Below, piece after piece: positions 44,014 through 56,118 of a stretch of 64,000 bases of DNA. The stretch comes from Ceratopteris richardii (lineage: Eukaryota > Streptophyta > Polypodiopsida > Polypodiales > Pteridaceae). The DNA is taken from NCBI GenBank assembly GCA_020310875.1, contig CM035422.1:52342394-52406393 (forward strand), in the 5' to 3' direction. The notes under the pieces were generated by a model that saw only the letters and a program-made list of their open reading frames with translations, had not been told where the DNA came from and searched no databases. Numbering within the stretch: position 1 is the stretch's first letter; each line of letters starts with the position of its first letter. Made by a program: the position numbers and the translations under genes.

Positions 44014-45117
44014 TGTTGGTGCAATTATCAAGCCTAAGTGCATTTCTAAAGCCTTAAGACTACACATTCATCTAGCTCTTCACAAGAGAGAACCACAGAT
44101 GAACACTTGCCTGTCAATTTTATTGTATTCACCTTGGATAAATGTAAAAGCCAAGAGATTAAGGAATCTCATGAAGTTAGGAGCAGAATCCACAACTCAT
44201 GTAGTGGGAAGAATCAATTTAAATCATCCCTAAAGTGAAGGATCACTTTTAGGTGAGGGAAAATTCAAATTCAAGCTTGAACTATGAGTATAAATAAACT
44301 TGCTTTTAGTCACGCAACGAGAGCATCATTCTAAGAGGCATTGATCTACTTCAACGAGCACACATTAAGTGCACTTCATTTATCGATAGTCCACTACACT
44401 TCCCCTATATTATATGCTCATTACCATATACATTTTGATAAATTTCTTTAAGTATATCTCTCTCTACTCTTCTTTACTGCATCTTCATCATTATAGTGAT
44501 TTTGTGGAAAAGATTTGTCTACGTGTGATTCATTTTCTATGCTTTAACTTGGGTTAGTTAGATTGAAGTTTCTAATAATTGATATCAATTTTCATCACAT
44601 TTTGTTTGGAGGATCTCGAGATATGAATCATAAAAAGTGATTGTGTTTGCATAACTTCTAGATCCTGAAAAGTCGAGATGACTCCCCTGACTTGTTAGAA
44701 TCATTTCGTAGTGTATGGTGTAGCTAAAATTAAATAACTTGGTTTAGTTAGCTACAAAATCCAATTAGATGTGTTCAAAAGCTCTCCAATCAATTCATAC
44801 CAAGTTGTGAGCTCTGAGTAAAACACAAAGCACTTCTATTCCCAAAATAAAAAGTTTCTTCACCTTCCTTACATATGGAAGTTATCTGTTTTAATGCAAA
44901 CATTTGGGAATGATGTTCCAAAGTGCTTGGTGGTTCCAAATGCATTATTGTGAAGCTAAAAGAATCTATTAAGCATCCCTAGAATCAACTTGTCCAAATG
45001 CATTATTGTGAAGCTAAAGGAATCTATTAAGCATCCCTGGAGTCAACTTGTCAGGTATAGAGCAGGTTTTGTGCAATACTAGCTCATCTCTGGAGCATAC
45101 ATATTCATATCCTCACA
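44014..45117 (+). repeat. C4 3' LTR (1,104 bp)
   Basis: It starts TGTTGGTGCAATTATC after the polypurine tract ggcttgaggggg (43,999-44,010) and ends tcctcaca. This is the most complete family-C LTR here. A 60 bp piece (aatgcattattgtgaagcta onward) is duplicated in tandem at about 44,940 and 44,998. Confidence 0.88.
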
Positions 45118-45122
45118 CTCAT

Positions 45123-46035
45123 AACCTCTTTCAACCATTTGACCTATGGAAACCAATTTGTTAGTGATGGTTGGCATATGCAACACATTCTCTTTGGAGA
45201 TTTGAGATCCATTCAATGGAACATCTCCCACATGTATAATCTTGTGCTTAGTGTGATCCCATGTCTATACATGTCCTTGCGTGATGGGTGAGTGTAAATT
45301 AAAGAAAACATCCTTATTCCAACTCACATGGTTGCTACAACCACTATCAATGTACCATGTAAAATCTGAATTGACTCTTTCACTTGACCCATACATCATA
45401 AGCAAGTGCTCATTTTCTGAATTTTTGAAGTACTAGCATAATTACATTGGTTCCTATTGTATCTTTGATTGCCTCCTCCTTTGGACCATTAATCTCTTGC
45501 ATAATGGCCTGATTTACCACAATTGTAGCATTCTCCATTGGATGCTTCTCTTCCATGTGACCTTCCTCCTCTTCCTCTACTCCTTCCTCTTCCTCTTGAT
45601 CCATAACTTTGGTTGGAGCCTTCATGGTTGCTTAAGATTGAGTTTGATCTTCCTCTCCCTCTGTCTTGGGAGTTTCCTCCAACTCTTTTGCCTTTGTTTT
45701 TACTTGCATAGAAAACTTGGGCTTGGCTACCCTTTGAATGTGAACCCCATTTGTTCATCTCTTCCATCACCATCAATGTGACTAATTGATCAAATTGTCA
45801 TAGGGAATCCCTCTCATAAATTGATATGGTGAATGCTTTCCACTTTTCATTCCCTCACAAGCCATTAAGAGTGTGTGCAACAAGATCATCAAATTTGATT
45901 GGGCTTGCAATTGAGCCTAGGGCATCTACAAGCTCCTTAACCTTCAAAATGTACTCATTTATGTTAGTGTTTGGTGCTTTCTTAAGATTATTTAGCACAT
46001 TCTTGACCTGAATCTTCCTTGCCTTGATTGATGAA
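45123..46035 (-). pseudogene. Copia gag C-terminal half, zinc knuckle and protease start (B'')
   Basis: Minus strand: KARKIQVKNVLNNLKKAPNT (46,025-), an RG-rich segment, the knuckle CYNCGKSGHYARD (about 45,530-45,490; CX2CX4H, last Cys lost), and then degenerate protease text near 45,330-45,140. It continues the gag N-terminus at 56,119-56,420 across element B'. The hydrophobic plus-strand frame 45,497-45,781 is the shadow of the RG/Glu-rich segment. Confidence 0.78.
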
Positions 46036-46392
46036 TGTTGCGAGGAAGGAGATAAGGAAGAGAGCTTACTCAGACACTCTTGCACTCAAAGAGAAGCACA
46101 CACAGATTTAGGCAATGAAGAAAAGTCTTCTTCTTCTTCTATTACATAAAAGGAATGTAAAAGAAGGATGCAAAACAACAATACAACTAGTGCAATATAT
46201 AAAGAACAATACATAAGGAAAATCCTAATGTCCAAGAATGAGTGAACTGCAAGAAAAAAATGTGCCATCACTCTCGGTATATAAATCTAGTAAAACTCAA
46301 TGAAGTATCCATGACATATACCAACGTGATTACTATACATGTCATAGAAATAAAAAAGTGATACGTGTCATCCTTGATCATCACATGTTACA
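46036..46392 (-). repeat. B' 3' LTR (357 bp)
   Basis: Plus-strand limits TGTTGCGAGG (46,036) and CATGTTACA (46,392), followed by the reverse complement of a polypurine tract (ctcccccttaag, 46,393-46,404). Three other copies of this LTR family are in the window: 24,179-24,547, 28,427-28,738 and 55,872-56,113. Confidence 0.87.
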
Positions 46393-46404
46393 CTCCCCCT
46401 TAAG

Positions 46405-46663
46405 CTCAACGTCATGTCCTCTAATCCAAGCATCTTTCAAAACTTCTTCAACTTCTCCACTCCAAGTGCTTTAGTGAAAATATCAATAACCTGCTCATCT
46501 GTCTGCACATAAACAAGGTCATTATCACCTGCTAATAACTTTTTCTCGATGAAATGATAATGCACCTCAATGTGATTTGTTCTAGCATGAAAAAGAGGGT
46601 TGCATGCTAATTGTAGGCTACTAAGATTATCACAATAGATGGCAATAGGCTTCTACACTTCGA
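46405..46663 (-). pseudogene. Copia RNase H C-terminal end (B')
   Basis: Minus strand: KPIAIYCDNLSSLQLACNPL, HARTNHIEVHYHFIEKKLLA and DIFTKALGVEKL, well conserved. The upstream half of the same domain lies at 52,667-52,830, beyond element C2. Confidence 0.85.
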
Positions 46664-47172
46664 TGTGAGGAGAGATGGTTGATAGACTCCAAAGATGTGC
46701 CAGGTGCTACAAAAACCTGCTCTACACCTACCAAGATTACTTCACTGATGATAATCAGACACTTTGTGCTTGCTAAGGATGCATATGAACCATCCTAATG
46801 CTTTGGAGCATAAATCCCAAATTGATTCATCAAGGCAGACTACTTGACACAAAACAAATGATGTAAAACTTGCTATTTTTGGATGGTTGATACACACAGA
46901 CATTGTTGATACACTCCAAGATGTGCTTGGTGTTCCAAAATCCCAAATTGATTCATCAAGCTAGACTACTTGATACAAAACAGATGAAGTAAAACTTGCT
47001 ATTTTTGGATGAGTTGCAATCTAGAAATTAACTAAAACTCTCACAACCTACTGAAAATTGCATAGAGATAGTTTGCAAACCTCTAATTAGATAGATAATG
47101 AATCTAAAGAAACAAATTTGATGAATTTTGATGAACTATGTTGAGAGAAATGAATCTAGCATTATAGGGGTG
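46664..47172 (-). repeat. C2 3' LTR, truncated
   Basis: It aligns with the inner part of the 5' LTR: agagatggttgatagactcc at 46,671, then the tandem unit once plus a partial copy at about 46,906, then gagttgcaatctagaaatta. About 700 bases of the LTR's outer part and the RNase H end are missing at the 47,172-47,200 junction. Confidence 0.8.
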
Positions 47173-47200
47173 TGTATAAACACTTTAACCACATAGCTTC

Positions 47201-48193
47201 TTATGTTGCATTAGCCAAACCTTTGTATTCAGCTTTAGTAGATGATAGAGCAATAGTTGGTTGCTTCTCTGAAGACCATAAAATGAGTTTTGAACCTACA
47301 AAATACAAATAGCCTGATGTACTCTTCCCGTCATCCTTTGATCGAGCCCAATCTGAATATGAGTAAAGTTTGAGATCAATTTCAGAAGTGAAGGGGTAGA
47401 AAAGCCCTTCATTGATGGTACCCTTTAAGTATTTGAGCACTCTCTTGGCTTCTTCAATGTGTGGCCTCCTTGTCTTGTGCATAAATTGGCTGAGTATGCT
47501 AACACTATAGCATATGTCCACCCTTGTGAGAGTTGCATAGTTCAAGTTTCCTACCAAGCTTTGATAGCTTGTGATATCTTCAATAGGTTCTCCCTCATAA
47601 GCACTTAATGTATGATTCAACTCCATGGGTGTACTTACACACTTAGTATTCTCCATTTTAAACTTAGAAAGCATGTCATGTACATACTTCCTTTGAGTGA
47701 TGTAGATACCAAAATTTGTATAGAAAATTTCAAGTCCAAGAAAATAAGTGAGAGGTCCTAGATCATTGATCTTGAATTCATCCTTCATTTCAGCCTTTAC
47801 CTATTATATTCCATTGACATCATTCTTTGTAATTATAATTTCATCTACATATACACAGATATATATGACCTCTAATCCATTCCTCTTGATGAATAATGAT
47901 GTATCTACTTTACTAGCTTTGAATCCTTGGTCCCAGAAGTAGGTAACTAATCTATGGTTCCAAGCTCTTAGAGCTTGCTTCAAAACATATGGAGCCTTCT
48001 TCAATTTACACACATAATTGGGATGATGTGCATCTTCATAACTAACTGGTTGTACCATATAAACTTCCTTTGGTTGTACCATATAAACTTCCTCTAAAAT
48101 CCAACCATTGAGAAATGAATTTTTTACATCTAGTTGATATAGCTTCCAATTCCTAGATGAAGCAATGCTGACAAGTACTCTCATGGTAGGCAT
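47201..48193 (-). pseudogene. Copia reverse transcriptase and RNase H start (C2)
   Basis: Minus strand 48,193-47,804: MPTMRVLVSIASSRNWKLYQ, DVKNSFLNGWILEEVYMVQP and the catalytic region CVYVDEIIITKND (YVDE in place of YVDD). A short duplicated segment, KEVYMVQP, occurs twice. Stop at 47,801. Then 47,788-47,201: INDLGPLTYFLGLEIFY, SLVGNLNYATLTRVDICY, SDWARSKDDGKSTSGYLYFV and SSTKAEYKGLANAT, where a stop is followed by the truncated LTR. Confidence 0.87.
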
Positions 48194-48406
48194 TTTAGCA
48201 ATAGGTGAGAAGGTCTCTTCATAGTCTATTTTGTGGGTTTGGGCAAACCCCTAGGCTACTAACCTTGCCTTGTATCAATTAATACTATCATCTGAATTTC
48301 GTTTTACTTTATAAATCCACCTTGATCATATTACCTTCATTGATGATTTGCTAGGAACAAGTTCCCATGTATCATTGTCCATAGGAGCTTCCATTGCTTC
48401 TCTCCA

Positions 48407-49641
48407 TTACTTCTTGCTTTGAGCTTCTTCATAAGATCTTAGTTCTTCATTGTTGGATTCCTTAGCCATATAGATTGAATGCTTTATGACCAAAGAGGTA
48501 TCAAATCCATATCTCTCTCGTTTTTTCTTCTCTCTCATTGATCTTGTGATTGGTTCATGAGAGCTTTCTGAGCCTTGAGCTAGGTCTTGCACCTTAGCTT
48601 TCCCTTTGTTCTTCCATAGCTTTAATTTCTCTAGATCTGTCATATTATCTTCAGAGTCACTATCTTCATGATGCTTTGGTTCCTTTGTTGGAAGAGATGG
48701 AAAGTGTTCTTCCAAGTCATAGGGTAGCTTCACTTTCCTGTCGTCATCAAACCAAGATTTATTTTCATCAAATATTACATCCCTAATAACTAAGAAGCCT
48801 TTGTTAATGGGATTATACAATCTCTATCCTTTTTGGTTTTGATCATATCCAATAAAGACACACTTCTCTGCTTTGGGATCCAATTTCCCTATTAATTGAG
48901 AAGGTATGTGAAAATAAGGTAGACATCCAAAGATTTTGAAATGCTCTAGACTTGGCCTTCTTCCATTCCATACCTCATAGGGAGTCATACCATCTAAAGA
49001 CTTTGATGGAAGTCTATTTACAAGGTATGTGGCTATTGATATAGTCTCTACCCCAAAATAATTTGGTAGAACCTTTTCATTTAGCATAGATCTACCTGCC
49101 TCAACTATAGTTATGTTCCTTCTTTCAGCTACTCCATTGAGTTCAAGTGTGCATCTGGTTGTAACCTCTCTTTTGATGCCTCTTTCTTGTAGGAAAGCAT
49201 CAAATTCAGTTGAGAAGTATTCTCCACCACCATCTGATCTAAACTTCTTGAGACATCTTCCTATTTGATTCTCTACAAGAGAAAAATATCTTTTGAAACA
49301 ATTGAAGACTTCATCATTATGCTTCATAAAGTACAAGATTGTCCATCTCCTACAATCATCAATAAAAGATACATAGTATCTTGAACTTGAAATAGAAGGT
49401 TCTTTGCTTGGACCCCACACATTTGTGTGTAAAGGATCCAATAATTCCCGATGGATAAAGCCTTTCCTATTGAAGGGTTGTTTGTGAGCTTTGCCAAATT
49501 GACAAGCTCCACACTTATATATCATATATTGTTTTGTGATGTTGGGCAATCCAATTACACTTTGATCCTTGCAAATTTGTTTCAAGGTTTTCTCACTAAT
49601 ATGAGCAAGCCTTTATGCCATACCTCCGATTTAGAGAGTGT
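48407..49641 (-). pseudogene. Copia integrase and linker (C2)
   Basis: Minus strand: GAG-pre-integrase end (YKCGACQFGKAHKQPF), integrase HTNVWGPSKEPSISSSRYYV (first catalytic Asp to Asn), SFIDDCRRWTILYFMKH (second Asp kept) and LNGVAERRN (Glu kept), then HFKIFGCLPYFHIPSQLIGK and KCVFIGYDQNQKG, stop at 48,824. The following frame 48,820-48,407 has the VIRDVIFDE block and a charged linker to RT. This is the longest intact family-C integrase frame here (253 codons). Confidence 0.87.
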
Positions 49642-51096
49642 TTAAGATCCATAGCTAAACAATGCTATGTTCTTGGTGTCCTCCACTTCAAAGGTGAAGA
49701 GTCTTCCTGTCTTTTCTCCTTTGGCAATCCTTCTAAATCCTTGCTTGCGGTCTTCCACATATGCTCCATGCCTTGTAAACCTAGCCTGTAGTCCTTTCTC
49801 CACAATTTGTCCAACACTTATCAAGTTTTTGGTTATTGTAGGTACATACAAAACCTTGCTTAGAAGATTCATGTTACCATTTGATGTCTTGAAATTACCT
49901 ATTGTCTCCACTGAATGTCTTGTATCATCACATGTATGCACTTCATGTTTATTTTTTGGATCTTCTAAATCAAAGAGCAATGCTACATTTCCTGATACAT
50001 GATTTGAGCATCCTAATTCAATATAGAAAACATGACCATCATCCTTATCCTCCTTCAATGATACATTCATGAGGAGCACTGAGTCCTCTTGACTTTGATC
50101 TTCAGTGTAGTCGTTGTAATCCTTCCTTCCTTTGTATCCATATTGATGGTTGTTATTGTTGTTCTAGTAGTTGTATCCTCCATTGTATCTGCCTCTATTC
50201 GATCCATAGCCACCTCTACCAAATCTTCTTCCTCTGGAATTCCTTGGGTTCCTGTAACATTCCTCAGTGGTATGATTAGATTAATCACATATACTACAAG
50301 GTTGAGATGCTTGGGGTCTCCCCCTACCTTGCTTTCCTCCTCTACCTCTACCTCTAGCTCTTCCTCTACCTATGAAGTTGGCTTGGAAAGAGCTACCTTC
50401 ATCTCCATTCTTCTTAGACTTTGAATTATCCTTAGCTTTAGCCTTATCCGAGCATAAGGCAAATAGCTGATTACCTCTTGAGGATTCACCATTCTTGTTT
50501 ATCTTTGCTTCATGTGTGAAGAGTTGGCCTATAAGAGTGTTGAGGTCAGGCACTTGCATGTCCATGTATAGATCCGTTGTGAATGATTCCCACTTTTCAT
50601 CAACTTTGATGCCATGATGATTTGCCTTATGATTTGCTCTTCTTCAATTACCTCTCCAATGCTTCCTAACTGATTAGAGACCTCCTTCATTCTGGTGACA
50701 TAATCAGTCACATTTTTTTTAGGAATTTTCTTCATGGTTGTGAACTCCATCCATAGCTGGTTCTTCCTTGCTTTAGTATTTGAAGAGAAGAAAGAGGTAA
50801 GATCTTTCCAAGTTTCTCTTGAAGTCTTGAATCCTTTCACATGAGGTAAAAAGAAAATTTGAGATTGAGTTTAAGATGTAGGACCTGGCTAGTACATCCT
50901 TTGAACACCAATTTGTAAGCCTTTCTTGCTCTTTATGTGATGGTTGTCCTTTGCTTCTCATTGTTGGCATGACTTCATCTTTAGATATGTATCCAAACAA
51001 ATTTCTCCCTTGAAGGTAGGCCTCCATCCTCAGAGACCAAGCTGAGTAGTTGTTTCTATCCAATTTGTCAATGGTGGAAGGAAAACCATCTCTCAT
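49642..51096 (-). pseudogene. Copia gag and protease (C2)
   Basis: Gag starts MRDGFPSTIDKLDRNNYSAW at 51,096. The body follows with a frameshift near 50,800 (FKTSRETWKDLTSFFSSNTK) and a further shift to 50,565-50,281 (LNTLIGQLFTHEAKINKNGE, then RGRGRGGKQGRGR). Knuckle text is CSICD followed by a stop, with NHTTEECYRN beyond. Protease 50,079-49,642: FYIELGCSNHVSGN (active-site Asp replaced by Glu, next Leu) and LYVPTITKNLISVGQ. Three frames and at least two stops. Confidence 0.85.
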
Positions 51097-51110
51097 ACTG
51101 ATTTATCTAT

Positions 51111-51122
51111 GCTTTGATACCA
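51111..51122 (-). promoter_or_regulatory. Copia primer-binding site (C2)
   Basis: Minus-strand TGGTATCAAAGC, one mismatch from TGGTATCAGAGC, between the 5' LTR and the gag ATG at 51,096. Confidence 0.85.
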
Positions 51123-51123
51123 T

Positions 51124-52666
51124 TGTCAATAGAGATGGTTGATACACTCCAAAGATATTCCTGGTGCTGCAAAAACCTACTCTACACCTACCAAGATTGC
51201 TTTAGGGATGATAAGTAGACACCTTGTGCTTACTAAGGATGCATATGAACCATCCTAGTGCTTTGGAGCATCACTCCCAAATTGATTCATCAAGACAGAC
51301 TAATTGACACAAAATAGATGAAGTAAAACTTGCTATTTTCGGATGGTTGATACACAAACAGATGGTTGATACACAGAGAGATGGTTGGTACACTCCAAAG
51401 ATGTGCCTCGTGCTACAAAAACCTATTGTACACCTGCCAAGATTGCTTCAAGGATGATGAGTAGACACCTTGTGCTTGCTAATGATGCGTATGAATCGTC
51501 CTAGTGCTTTGGAGCATCAATCCCAAATTGATTCATCAAGTCAGACTACTTGACACAAAACAAATGAAGTAAAACTTAATATTTTTGGATGGTTCATACA
51601 TAGAGAGATGGTTGATACACTCCAAAGATGTGTCTGGTGCTACAAAAACTTGCTCTACACCCACCAAGATTGCTTCAAGGATGATACGTAGACACCTTGT
51701 GCTTGCTAAGGATGCGTATGAACTGTCCTAGTGCTTTGGAGCCTCAATCCCAAATTGATTCATCAAAGATAGACTACTTGACACAAAACAGATGAAGCAA
51801 AACTTGCTATTTCTGGATGAGTTGCACTCTAGAAATTAACTCAGAGCTCACATCTCGCTGAGAATTGAACAGAGATATTTTGCATACCTCTACTTAGATA
51901 GATAATTAATCTAATGCATCAAATTTGATGAATGTTGATGAACCATACTAAAAGAAATGAATCTAGCAATATAGGGATTTCATCTTGATATTTTAGGAGC
52001 TATCTGCTAGAATACATAGTTTTCTTCAAATGAATGTAGCTCATAGATATAATAAACCTATGACGATGAAAATTGATACAATGCAAATAGACTTATCAAT
52101 CCACCTATATCAGTTTAAATCACAGCAAAAGATTAAGCGTACATAGAGAAATCAATAACTCATGTTGATTGAAAATGTGAATGTAAACATGTAGTAGTAG
52201 ATGAGAAGAACTCCAAGATGTAGCTTGAAAATCAATTTGTATTGCACATATTGTACATGATATGAATGGACATGAAGCTTGGAAAGGATGATCACAATGT
52301 GTGGTTCACTAATAGCTTGGTTCTTGATTAGAAGCTCCTCATGCTATAGCTCTAAACTCTGCTCTAAGTCCACAACTACACATAGGTGTGTATATAGAGA
52401 TTTTTGAATTCAAATCTTGGAGGGATTGTACCTACAAGTTCCCTCAAGTAAGGGAATCACTTAGCTAGTCAATCACTCCTAGCTTAGCTCGTAATTAGTT
52501 ACTAACTAGGCCACAAGATTCTCCAATGACTTTTACTTTTTAATGCACTTACTTTTCAAGTATTACAAGAGTTTGTTTTTGTGGCTCTCTCATTCAGAGT
52601 ATACATAATCAATGCTTTTACATTAATGAGTGATCAAGCACTAGGCTTGGATGAAATGCACCAACA
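51124..52666 (-). repeat. C2 5' LTR (1,543 bp) with internal tandem repeat
   Basis: Minus-strand start TGTTGGTGCATTTCATCC (plus end 52,666), the same first bases as other family-C LTRs; end at 51,124. The inner part holds three tandem units starting at 51,132, 51,378 and 51,605 (units of about 246, 227 and about 205 bp). Each begins gagatggttg(a/g)tacactcc and contains accttgtgcttrctaaggatgc and cccaaattgattcatcaa. Confidence 0.87.
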
Positions 52667-54020
52667 TTCAACACCTAAATCTGAAAGTAGCATCTCTAGC
52701 CATGATGCTTCAAATGATGGCATTACAAAACCTCTATAGTCAGCCTCTTGTACTCGATAAAGCAAAAGTGGGTTGCTTCTTATTGCTCCATGTAATAGCT
52801 GCACTCCCAAGTTAGAATAGAAAGCCACTAATAGATCTTCTATTTAGAATACTACGAGCCCAATCTGCATCGGTATACCCATGAACCTGCAAATCTACAC
52901 TAGCTTCATAAAACAATGCATAATCCAAAGTAGTAGTCACATAATATACAATGCACCTTAGAGCATCTAAATTTTGTTTCCTAGGAACCTCCATAAATTG
53001 ACTTTCAAGTCCAACCATGTAACTTAGATTAGGCCTTCTAATCACGGGATATATCAAACTTCCCATAATTTTCCTGTACATAGTAGCATTTTCCAATGCT
53101 TCACTTGATGTAGTATCCAACTTCAAATTTTGATCTAATGGCATAGAAATTGGCTTACAATCAGCCATACCATACTTTTGTAACATACTTAAGGCATATT
53201 GCCTTTGCGACATCCATATACCTATTTCTATATGTATAAACTCAATGCCCAAGAAATAGCACAACACACCAAGATCTTTCATGTCAAATTCTTGCATAAG
53301 GAGTTGCTTTACCTCATTAATGCTTTCTTCATTATCACCACCTGCGATCAAGTCATCAACATAAATAGCCACAATCATGATGCCATCATCACTCTTCTTA
53401 GCGTATAATGAATGATCTACATCACACACAGAAAATCTAATGGTTGTTAAATAATCAGGGATCCTTGCATGCCAAGCACGAGGGGCTTGTTTAAGCCCAT
53501 AGAAAGCCTTTTGCAATCTACAAACATATTCTAGGTGCTTTGAATCTTTATATCCTTGTCGTTGGTTCGTGTATACTTCTTCCTACCACTCACCATGTAA
53601 GAAAGCATTCTTCATATCCTTGTGATGCAAAGTCCATCCTTTTGTTGTAGCTAATGCAACAAGTGCTTTGAGAGTAGACATGTTAGCTATAGGGCTGAAC
53701 ATTTCCTCATAATCAATGCAATATGTTTGTGCATATCCTTTTGCTACCAATCATGCTTTATCAAAACTCCTTATGCTACAATGAGCATTGGTTTTTACCT
53801 TGTAAACCCACTTGTAACCTATGGGTTTCTTTCCTTGTAGCAATGGAACCAACTTCCATGTTTCATTTCCATAAAGTGTAGCCATCTCGTCATCCATAGC
53901 TTTCTCCCAATCTGCATTTACAATTGAATCTTCAAAACAAGAGGGTTCAATATCTTGTATTACCTTGATCATGTAGGCATAATGATGAGCCATGTAACTA
54001 TCACATGTCAATCGTTGCAC
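52667..54020 (-). pseudogene. Copia reverse transcriptase and RNase H start (B')
   Basis: Minus strand: DWEKAMDDEMATLYGNETWK and PIGYKWVYKVKTNAHCSIRS (54,020-53,751); RT core AFYGLKQAPRAWHARI, IYVDDLIAGGDNEESINEVK (catalytic YVDD intact) and DMKDLGVLCYFLGIEFIHIE (53,516-52,812). RNase H text then runs SFEASWLEMLLSDLG, up to the C2 insertion at 52,667. Segment 53,520-53,750 is in another frame. The N-terminal RT block and stops show decay, but the catalytic motif is the best kept of all RTs in the window after the LINE. Confidence 0.84.
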
Positions 54021-54339
54021 TAAATTTTGTATCCTCCTATATCTTCTTTTTCTTGGGTCACTTCTCCTTGTATCATCTTCATGTGCCTTTTTTACTCATG
54101 GAGTCTTCATAGAGGGCAATCCAACTTCCTCATCAAGGGTGTTTTGGAACCCCTTGAATCTCCATCAATATATTCAAAACTTATAGATGTTTTACTACCC
54201 ACAAAAAGCTTTTCTTTACCTTTCTTTAATGTAGTTGATGAATTTGCTCGACTGAAATTTACACGCAATCTTCTACTCCATGGATTTGAGTTCAAACTAT
54301 TGCTTGATGATGCATCACGTCCACTCAAAACTTAAGATT

Positions 54340-55870
54340 TTGCACTTAATTTTTTATCATTTCCTTTGCCATATGAGTCAAGATTAAGTCATTCCTTGAA
54401 ATCTACATAGAAGCTTGACATTTTATCAAACACCACATCCCATCTTACCTTCACCTGTCGTGTGAGTGGGTTATAACATGTATATCCCTTTTGCTCAAGG
54501 GAGTACCCAATGAAGATACATTTTTCTGCTATTGGATCAAGCTTCATCCTCAACTCATCTGGAACATGTACATATGCAATATAGCCAAATACTTTCATAT
54601 GTGATAAGTTTGTCTTTTTACGTGTAAAATTCTCTTCAAGTGTAACTTGATGTACAACAACAATCAAAGTTATGTTCATGAAGTATAAAATAGCATGCAC
54701 AATCGCTGCCCAATAGCAATGAGGCATATTCTTCTTAGCCTTCGAGGCTCTTGATATGTTTGCGATACATCTATTTTTGCATTCAACAACGTCACCATGT
54801 TATGGTGTGTACCTACATGAAAACTGATATCGAATTGCATGAATTTTTAGAAAGTTGTTGAAATCATTTGACATGTATTCACCTCCTCCATCAGATCTTA
54901 ATGTTTGAATATACTTCCCTATCTGCTTTTCCACCATAGCTTTAAAATTCTAGAAGTGAGTGAACACCTCACTCTTATCTTTCATGAAATATACCCATAC
55001 TTTTTGTGTATGGTTATCAATGAAACTAACATAAAACCTGCAACCACCCACACATGTGGTCTTTGTAGGAGCCCAAACATCTATATGTACTATTTTTAGC
55101 ACATTCTCACTAACATGCTTGTCATGTGCAAATGATGCTCTTGACTATTTGACATGTTCCACATACCCTTTGCATCTTTAAAACCTTAAAATCTAGTAGT
55201 CCATTGATAATCTCTTTTGACCGAAATAATTTCAGCCTCTCCAAATTTGCATGTCCAATTTGTTTATGCTAGATCTCTATATCAACAATAACTCCTGCAC
55301 ATTTTGCAAACATGGTTGTATTTATTTCAGGAATTTTCACATTTGAGGAGAACATCATACCCACTTTGTTTCCTTTGGGAATCAATCTTCCATCCTATTT
55401 GTACTCTTCTACATATAACCCATCATCATTGAAACTGACTTGTAATCTGTGGTCAAACATTTTTCCAATAGAAACCATATTCTTTGTTATATTTGGAATA
55501 TGTAGGACATCAGCAATATGTTTTACCTTCCCCTCCTCCATAAATAGTCCTATGTTTCTTTTATGCTCAATAGGATGTGATGTGTCATGACCTATTTCAA
55601 CATATCGAAGAACTCGTAATTTTTGCAAACTACCAGACCAATCCACATGAATCGTCATGTGATTTGAAGCACTTGAATGAACATACTAGACATCACCATT
55701 CGATTTTGAAACATCAGCAAACATTGTATTCATCATGTGATGTTGGACCATGAACAGCTTCTTTGAATCATCTACACTTATGGATGCATAGTTGTTTTGT
55801 TGCCTTCTATTATTTTGATTCTTCAACCTACAATCATGTTCCAAGTATCCATGTTTATCATAATAAAAAT
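54340..55870 (-). pseudogene. Copia zinc knuckle, protease and integrase (B')
   Basis: Minus strand from 55,870: degenerate knuckle HFYYDKHGYLEHDCRLKNQN (first Cys lost), protease-linked text with LHIPNITKNMVSIGKMFDHR (55,658-55,395), the DGGGEY-type integrase region near 54,890, and the integrase end PHCYWAAIVHAILYFMN, HMKVFGYIAYVHVPDELRMK and KCIFIGYSLEQKGY (54,727-54,389). The segments between are in other frames or contain stops. The region 54,040-54,340 is the linker to RT. Confidence 0.78.
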
Positions 55871-55871
55871 G

Positions 55872-56113
55872 ACCTAAAACAATAATACAACTAGTGCAAT
55901 ATATAAAGAACAGTACATAAGGAAAATCCTAAAGTCTGCAAATGGGTGAGCTGGCAAGAAACAAATGTGCCATCACTCTGGATAGATAAATCTAGTAAAG
56001 CTCAATGAAGTATTCTTGACATATACCAGTGTGACCACTATACATGTCAGAGAAGTAAAAAAAGTGATACATGTCATCCAAGATCATCACATGTTGAGCT
56101 TGATGTCTCAACA
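55872..56113 (-). repeat. B' 5' LTR remnant
   Basis: From acaataatacaactagtgca to gtctcaaca, matching 46,168-46,392 of the 3' LTR. About 140 bases at the inner side are missing. Confidence 0.8.
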
Positions 56114-56118
56114 ATGAA

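Larger units (their letters stand above)
42057..45122 (+). mobile_element. Copia element C4 (family C), internally deleted, with target duplication CTCAT
   Basis: Outer bases are TGTTGG at 42,062 and CACA ending at 45,117. CTCAT lies directly before (42,057-42,061) and directly after (45,118-45,122). The interior has a primer-binding site, gag with zinc knuckle region and the beginning of protease, then jumps at about 43,915 to the C-terminal tail of RNase H and the polypurine tract. Integrase, RT and almost all of RNase H are missing, so it could only have moved with enzymes supplied by another copy, unless the deletion came after insertion. Confidence 0.88.
46664..52666 (-). mobile_element. 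Copia element C2 (family C) inserted in RNase H of B'
   Basis: A 6.0 kb element on the minus strand: 5' LTR 51,124-52,666, primer-binding site, gag, protease, integrase, RT and part of RNase H, then a shortened 3' LTR (46,664 to about 47,172). Flanking 5-mers TTCGA (46,659-46,663) and TTCAA (52,667-52,671) differ at one position, consistent with an old target duplication. The host RNase H reading continues on each side. Confidence 0.85.
46031..56118 (-). mobile_element. Copia element B' (family B) inserted in gag of B'', target duplication ATGAA
   Basis: 3' LTR 46,036-46,392, RNase H end 46,393-46,663, [C2 insertion 46,664-52,666], RNase H start and RT 52,667-54,020, integrase 54,340-55,390, protease and zinc knuckle 55,395-55,870, and 5' LTR remnant 55,872-56,113. 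ATGAA is found directly outside both ends (46,031-46,035; 56,114-56,118). The end of the 5' LTR, the primer-binding site and the gag N-terminus have been lost by a deletion at about 55,871. Confidence 0.86.

Noticed and set aside
45497..45781. Plus-strand hydrophobic frame resembling a membrane protein
   Set aside because: It is the antisense of the RG/Glu-rich gag tail of B''; the apparent hydrophobicity is caused by strand complementarity.
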